A stretch of DNA of 64,000 nt from Streptomyces regalis (GTDB lineage Bacteria > Actinomycetota > Actinomycetes > Streptomycetales > Streptomycetaceae). Both the position numbers and the translations under genes were made by a program. This document shows positions 61,196 to 64,000 of the stretch, one piece after another. Each line of letters starts with the position of its first letter. Within the stretch, counting starts at the first letter, position 1. The stretch is from the NCBI RefSeq assembly GCF_001509475.1, contig NZ_LLZG01000354.1:12527-76526 (forward strand). Reading direction: 5' to 3'. Under the pieces are notes generated by a model, which ran no database searches, was not told where the DNA came from, and was given only the letters and a program-made list of their open reading frames with translations.

Positions 61196-61656
61196 ACGAC
61201 TCTGAAGAGCCGGATCTCCCGCTCCACCCGAGCCTGATACGTCGCATACGGCGGCCAGAACGCCAGCACCGCCTTCCAGGCGGCCGCCCGCTCCTCCCCC
61301 TCCAGCAACCGGGCCGTGACGGGGATGTCCCGGCCCTTCCAGCTGACCTCGGCGTCCGGATGGGCCAGCAGGTTCGCGGTCCAGGCGGGGTGGCCGGTGC
61401 GGCCGAAGTTGGAACCGATGAGGATCCAGCTGCGGCCGCTCTCCTCGGGCATGCAGGCGAGCGGCGTACGGCGGGGCAGTCCGCTGCGGGCGCCGGTCGA
61501 GGTCAGGATCACCCCCGGCAGCATCTGCGCGCTGAGCAGCACCTTTCCGCGCGTGAGGCGGTGCACGGCACGGTCGAGGGCGGGGATGACATGGGGGGCG
61601 ACCTTGGCGAAGCCCCGCGTCGAGGACACCTTCTGCACCATGCGGGCGCCGATCAC
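61183..61656 (-). CDS. DDN-type F420-dependent nitroreductase-family protein
   Basis: 157 residues, split beta-barrel family: ILTSTGARSGLPRRTPLACM, WILIGSNFGRTGHPAWTANL and WKGRDIPVTARLL are the typical segments of F420-binding DDN proteins. GTG 61656 overlaps the stop of the acyl-CoA dehydrogenase gene by 4 bp, so both belong to the operator-controlled unit starting at 62936. ATG 61641 is an alternative start. It may reduce an enone or quinone intermediate with F420H2. Confidence 0.88.
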   Translation of the reverse strand: MIGARMVQKVSSTRGFAKVAPHVIPALDRAVHRLTRGKVLLSAQMLPGVILTSTGARSGLPRRTPLACMPEESGRSWILIGSNFGRTGHPAWTANLLAHPDAEVSWKGRDIPVTARLLEGEERAAAWKAVLAFWPPYATYQARVEREIRLFRVVRRS

Positions 61657-62936
61657 ACCGTCACCTCCTGGGCCTCGGAGGTCTCGAAGAGCCGCGCTAC
61701 CTCGGCGGCGTGCGCCCGCAGCCGGTGCACGGGCCCGAACAGCAGCTCGTCACCGGCGGCCCGCTTGAAGTACAGGTGGGCCTCGTGTTCCCAGGTGAAA
61801 CCGATGCCGCCGTGGAGCTGGATGCCTTCGGCGGAGGCGGTGCGTAGCGCTTCCAGCGTCTGTGCGAGGGCGAGGCGCGCCTCTGAGGGTGCCGCGATGT
61901 GTTGTCGGGCGTCTGCGGGTCCGCTGTGGCTGGTCGCGCCCCGCGGCGGAGCCGCATATCGACGCTGTCCCGCGCCCCTTGAGGGCGTTGCAGCCCAGGC
62001 CGCGTAGTACGCCGCCGATCTTGCCGCCTGCACCGCCACGTATACGTCCGCCAGCCGATGCTTCACCGCCTGGAAGGACCCGATCGCCCGCCCGAACTGT
62101 TCCCGCTGCCCGACGTACTCCACCGTCCGCTCCAGCGCCCGGTCGGCGGCCCCCACGGCCTCGCAGGCGAGGACGGCGGCGACCGTGTCCCCCGCCCCGG
62201 CGAGGGCACCCAGCACATCCGCACCCTCTTCCCCCAGCAACTCCGCCGCCACGTCCCGCAGTTGCACCCGACCCTGCGGCCGTGTGGCATCCAGCGCGGT
62301 CTGCCGTACCCGTACGACCCCGGCCGCGTCCCCCGGCACCAGGAACAGCAGCGTCCGCGAGCGGGCGAACCCCCCGGCGTGCGCGGCGACGATCAGGAGC
62401 CCCGCGCTGTGGCCGTCCAGCACCTGGTCGACCTGCCCGTACAGCCGCCAGCCGCCCTCCGCCCGCCGCGCCTGCACGCCCCCGGCGCGTCCGCCACCGG
62501 CCCAGTCACCGTGGTTGTCGCCGGTGAGGGCGAGGGCGGTGGCGAGTGCGGTGCCGGGGACGGCGAGGGTGGCGGTGAGGGTGCCGGCGGCGATGCGGGG
62601 CAGCAGGTCGGCGCGCTGGGCGTCGGTGCCGAGGGCGGCGATCAGCGGTGCGGCGAGGACGGCGGTGGCGAGCAGCGGGGAGGGCGCCAGCGCCCGGCCC
62701 GTCTCCTCGCCGGCCAGGGCGAGTTCGGCCGCCGAGCAGCCGACACCGCCGTACGCCTCGGAAAGGGCTAGCCCGGGCAGGCCGAGCTGTTCGGCGAGGG
62801 CCGTCCACAGGGCGGGGTCGTGTCCGGCGGGGGTGTCGAGGGCCGCGCGCAGCTCCCGGGGGCCGCAGCGGCTGTGGAGCAGCTCGCGGAGGGTGCGGCG
62901 GATCTCGTCCTGTTCGGGGGTGAAGCTGGCGTCCAT
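61653..62936 (-). CDS. Acyl-CoA dehydrogenase with an in-frame repeat insertion
   Basis: 427 residues of the FadE fold: N-terminal helical domain (FTPEQDEIRRTLRELL), middle beta domain, and C-terminal motif LHGGIGFTWEHEAHLYFKR. It introduces a double bond in an acyl-CoA with FAD; actinobacterial members of this type often form heteromers on steroid-like substrates. Near residue 315-350 the sequence SRGAGQRRYAAPPRG is foreign to the family. It is the translation of the dispersed repeat at 61909, which adds about 30 residues to a typical length of 390. GGAGGGA precedes ATG 62936. Divergent from the second thiolase-like gene. Confidence 0.88.
   Translation of the reverse strand: MDASFTPEQDEIRRTLRELLHSRCGPRELRAALDTPAGHDPALWTALAEQLGLPGLALSEAYGGVGCSAAELALAGEETGRALAPSPLLATAVLAAPLIAALGTDAQRADLLPRIAAGTLTATLAVPGTALATALALTGDNHGDWAGGGRAGGVQARRAEGGWRLYGQVDQVLDGHSAGLLIVAAHAGGFARSRTLLFLVPGDAAGVVRVRQTALDATRPQGRVQLRDVAAELLGEEGADVLGALAGAGDTVAAVLACEAVGAADRALERTVEYVGQREQFGRAIGSFQAVKHRLADVYVAVQAARSAAYYAAWAATPSRGAGQRRYAAPPRGATSHSGPADARQHIAAPSEARLALAQTLEALRTASAEGIQLHGGIGFTWEHEAHLYFKRAAGDELLFGPVHRLRAHAAEVARLFETSEAQEVTV
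61909..61992. repeat. Dispersed repeat, copy 3, inside the acyl-CoA dehydrogenase gene
   Basis: Shares GTGGCTGGTCGCGCC, GCGGCGGAGCCGCATATCGA and CCCGCGCCCCTTGAGGG with the copy at 23278. It is read through in frame on the minus strand. Confidence 0.88.
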
Positions 62937-62953
62937 GGCTCTTCCCTCCGTAT

Positions 62954-62968
62954 CTGACGGGCCGTCAT
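62954..62968. promoter_or_regulatory. Palindromic operator, copy 7
   Basis: CTGACGGGCCGTCAT, one mismatch to the consensus, between the divergent acyl-CoA dehydrogenase (minus) and thiolase-like (plus) genes. No consensus-spaced -10 could be assigned. Confidence 0.7.
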
Positions 62969-63012
62969 ATTAGGAGGGCCGAAACGAGATGCACAGAGGT
63001 TGGAGGCCTCGC

Positions 63013-64000
63013 ATGACTCCCGGGAGCCGGAAAGTCGCCGTCGTCGGCGTGTCCCTCGCCGACTGCGGACGCGTGGACGACGCGACCCCGTACACCCTGC
63101 ACGCCCAGGCCGCTCGCCGCGCGCTGGCCGACGCGGGGCTCGGCCGGGAGGTGGTGGACGGCTTCGCGTCCGCCGGGCTCGGCACCCTCGCCCCCGTGGA
63201 GGTGGCCGAGTACCTGGGCCTGCGCCCCACCTGGGTCGACTCCACCTCCGTCGGCGGATCGACCTGGGAGGTCATGGCGGCCCACGCGGCGGACGCGATA
63301 GCCATGGGGCACGCCAACGCCGTCCTGCTGGTCTACGGCTCCACGGCCCGCGCGGACATCAAGGCCGGGCGGCGGACGGGGAACCTCTCCTTCGGCGCCC
63401 GGGGTCCCCTGCAGTTCGAGGTCCCCTACGGCCACACGCTCATCGCCAAGTACGCCATGGCCGCCCGCCGCCACATGATCGAACACGGCACGACGATCGA
63501 GCAGTTGGCACAGGTGGCGGTCCAGGCGAGGGCGAACGCCACCCTGAACCCCGAGGCCATGTTCCGCGACCCGATCACGGTCGACGACGTGCTCAGCGGC
63601 CCGATGATCGCCGACCCCTTCACCAAGCTGCACTGCTGCATCCGCTCCGACGGCGGGGCGGCCGTGCTGCTGGCCGCCGAGGAGTTCGTCCGGGACTGCC
63701 GTACGCCACCGGTGTGGGTGCTCGGCGCCGGGGAGCACGTCTCGCACGCCGCGATGTCCGAGTGGCCGGACTTCACGGTCGGCCCGGCGGCGGTGAGCGG
63801 GCGGCTCGCCTTCGAGCGGGCCGGGGTGCGGCCGGAGGAGATCGACTTCGCCGAGATCTACGACGCCTTCACCTACATGACCCTCGTGACCCTGGAGGAC
63901 CTCGGCTTCTGCGGGAAGGGCGAGGGCGGGGCGTTCGTGGAGAAGGGGCGGCTGCGGGTGCGGGGCGGGGAGCTGCCGGTCAACACGGACGGGGGTGGGC
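63013..64000 (+). CDS. Second thiolase-like lipid-transfer protein, 3' end outside window
   Basis: Open for 329 codons to the window edge. Thiolase-like fold: VAVVGVSLADCGRVDD, GGSTWEVMAAHAADAIAMG, DPFTKLHCCIRSDGGAAVLLA and EIYDAFTYMTLVTLEDLGF. At the nucleophile position it reads GGST rather than GGSC. It therefore lacks the thiolase cysteine, as expected for Ltp2-type retro-aldolases. GGAGG lies seven bases before ATG 63013. A DUF35 partner may follow beyond the window. It is divergent from the acyl-CoA dehydrogenase gene across operator copy 7. Confidence 0.9.
   Translation, partial: MTPGSRKVAVVGVSLADCGRVDDATPYTLHAQAARRALADAGLGREVVDGFASAGLGTLAPVEVAEYLGLRPTWVDSTSVGGSTWEVMAAHAADAIAMGHANAVLLVYGSTARADIKAGRRTGNLSFGARGPLQFEVPYGHTLIAKYAMAARRHMIEHGTTIEQLAQVAVQARANATLNPEAMFRDPITVDDVLSGPMIADPFTKLHCCIRSDGGAAVLLAAEEFVRDCRTPPVWVLGAGEHVSHAAMSEWPDFTVGPAAVSGRLAFERAGVRPEEIDFAEIYDAFTYMTLVTLEDLGFCGKGEGGAFVEKGRLRVRGGELPVNTDGGG

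Noticed and set aside
1..64000. CRISPR arrays, insertion sequences, integrases and rRNA or tRNA genes.
   Set aside because: No regularly spaced direct repeats, transposase or integrase motifs, or RNA gene structure were seen on either strand.

Overview
The window is chromosomal DNA of a Streptomyces species. Base composition is about 70% GC with strong GC bias at third codon positions. It carries a fused FO synthase (F420 pathway), two WhiJ-type regulator trios and the AfsK-KbpA-AfsR-AfsS antibiotic-control genes. The order Dac - FO synthase - AfsR - AfsS - AfsK - KbpA - TetR matches, from memory, the SCO4439 to SCO4421 segment of S. coelicolor, with extra accessory genes between.

Layout. 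1-4.7 kb: end of a D-Ala-D-Ala carboxypeptidase, a large membrane protein, and a divergent hypothetical/SDR pair. 4.8-8.5 kb: sodium:solute symporter, a degenerate ADP-ribosylglycohydrolase, an orphan DUF6247-type gene. 8.5-18.6 kb: winged-helix protein, first WhiJ-type trio, STAND ATPase with TPRs, XRE regulator, a Cys-tailed small protein with a methyltransferase, DUF2165 and pentapeptide-repeat membrane proteins. 18.6-26 kb: DUF418 protein, FO synthase, LLM oxidoreductase, Tat-exported PHP phosphoesterase. 26-29.6 kb: small secreted protein plus a MacB-type ABC transporter. 29.7-35.1 kb: toxin/antitoxin-like pair, second WhiJ-type trio, EEP hydrolase, F420-type oxidoreductase, and a MazEF module abutting a truncated alpha/beta hydrolase. 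35.1-40.6 kb: minus-strand run SDR, LLM oxidoreductase, amidohydrolase, aldehyde dehydrogenase. 40.6-43 kb: two exported proteins and a LuxR regulator. 43-45.2 kb: LLM oxidoreductase plus amidohydrolase. 45.4-48.8 kb: afsR and afsS. 48.9-55 kb: polymerase-like membrane protein, a second DUF6247-type pair, and a ligase/thiolase/DUF35/crotonase cluster. 55-60 kb: exported protein, afsK, kbpA, TetR. 60-64 kb: Lrp and LysE pair, DDN-type protein, acyl-CoA dehydrogenase, start of a second thiolase-like gene.

The strongest signal is a shared palindrome, CTGACG-N3-CGTCAG. It occurs at 3913, 39611, 40544, 45229, 52610, 52637 and 62954, with a weak copy at 39678. It lies only in front of the scattered catabolic genes: SDRs, LLM flavoenzymes, amidohydrolases, acyl-CoA ligase, acyl-CoA dehydrogenase and Ltp-type thiolases. 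At four promoters its arm forms the -35 hexamer 17-18 bp from a TAnnnT -10. I infer one repressor-controlled, chromosomally scattered CoA-dependent catabolic pathway interleaved with the Afs regulatory locus. The TetR at 59238 is a possible regulator but is not proven.

Other points of interest are dispersed repeats behind the three LLM genes, one related copy inserted in frame into the acyl-CoA dehydrogenase gene, tandem repeats at several stop codons, and many leaderless promoters. No tRNA, rRNA, CRISPR array or insertion sequence was recognised. Intergenic gaps over 300 bases are limited to 6440-6823, which holds a terminator and a tandem repeat.
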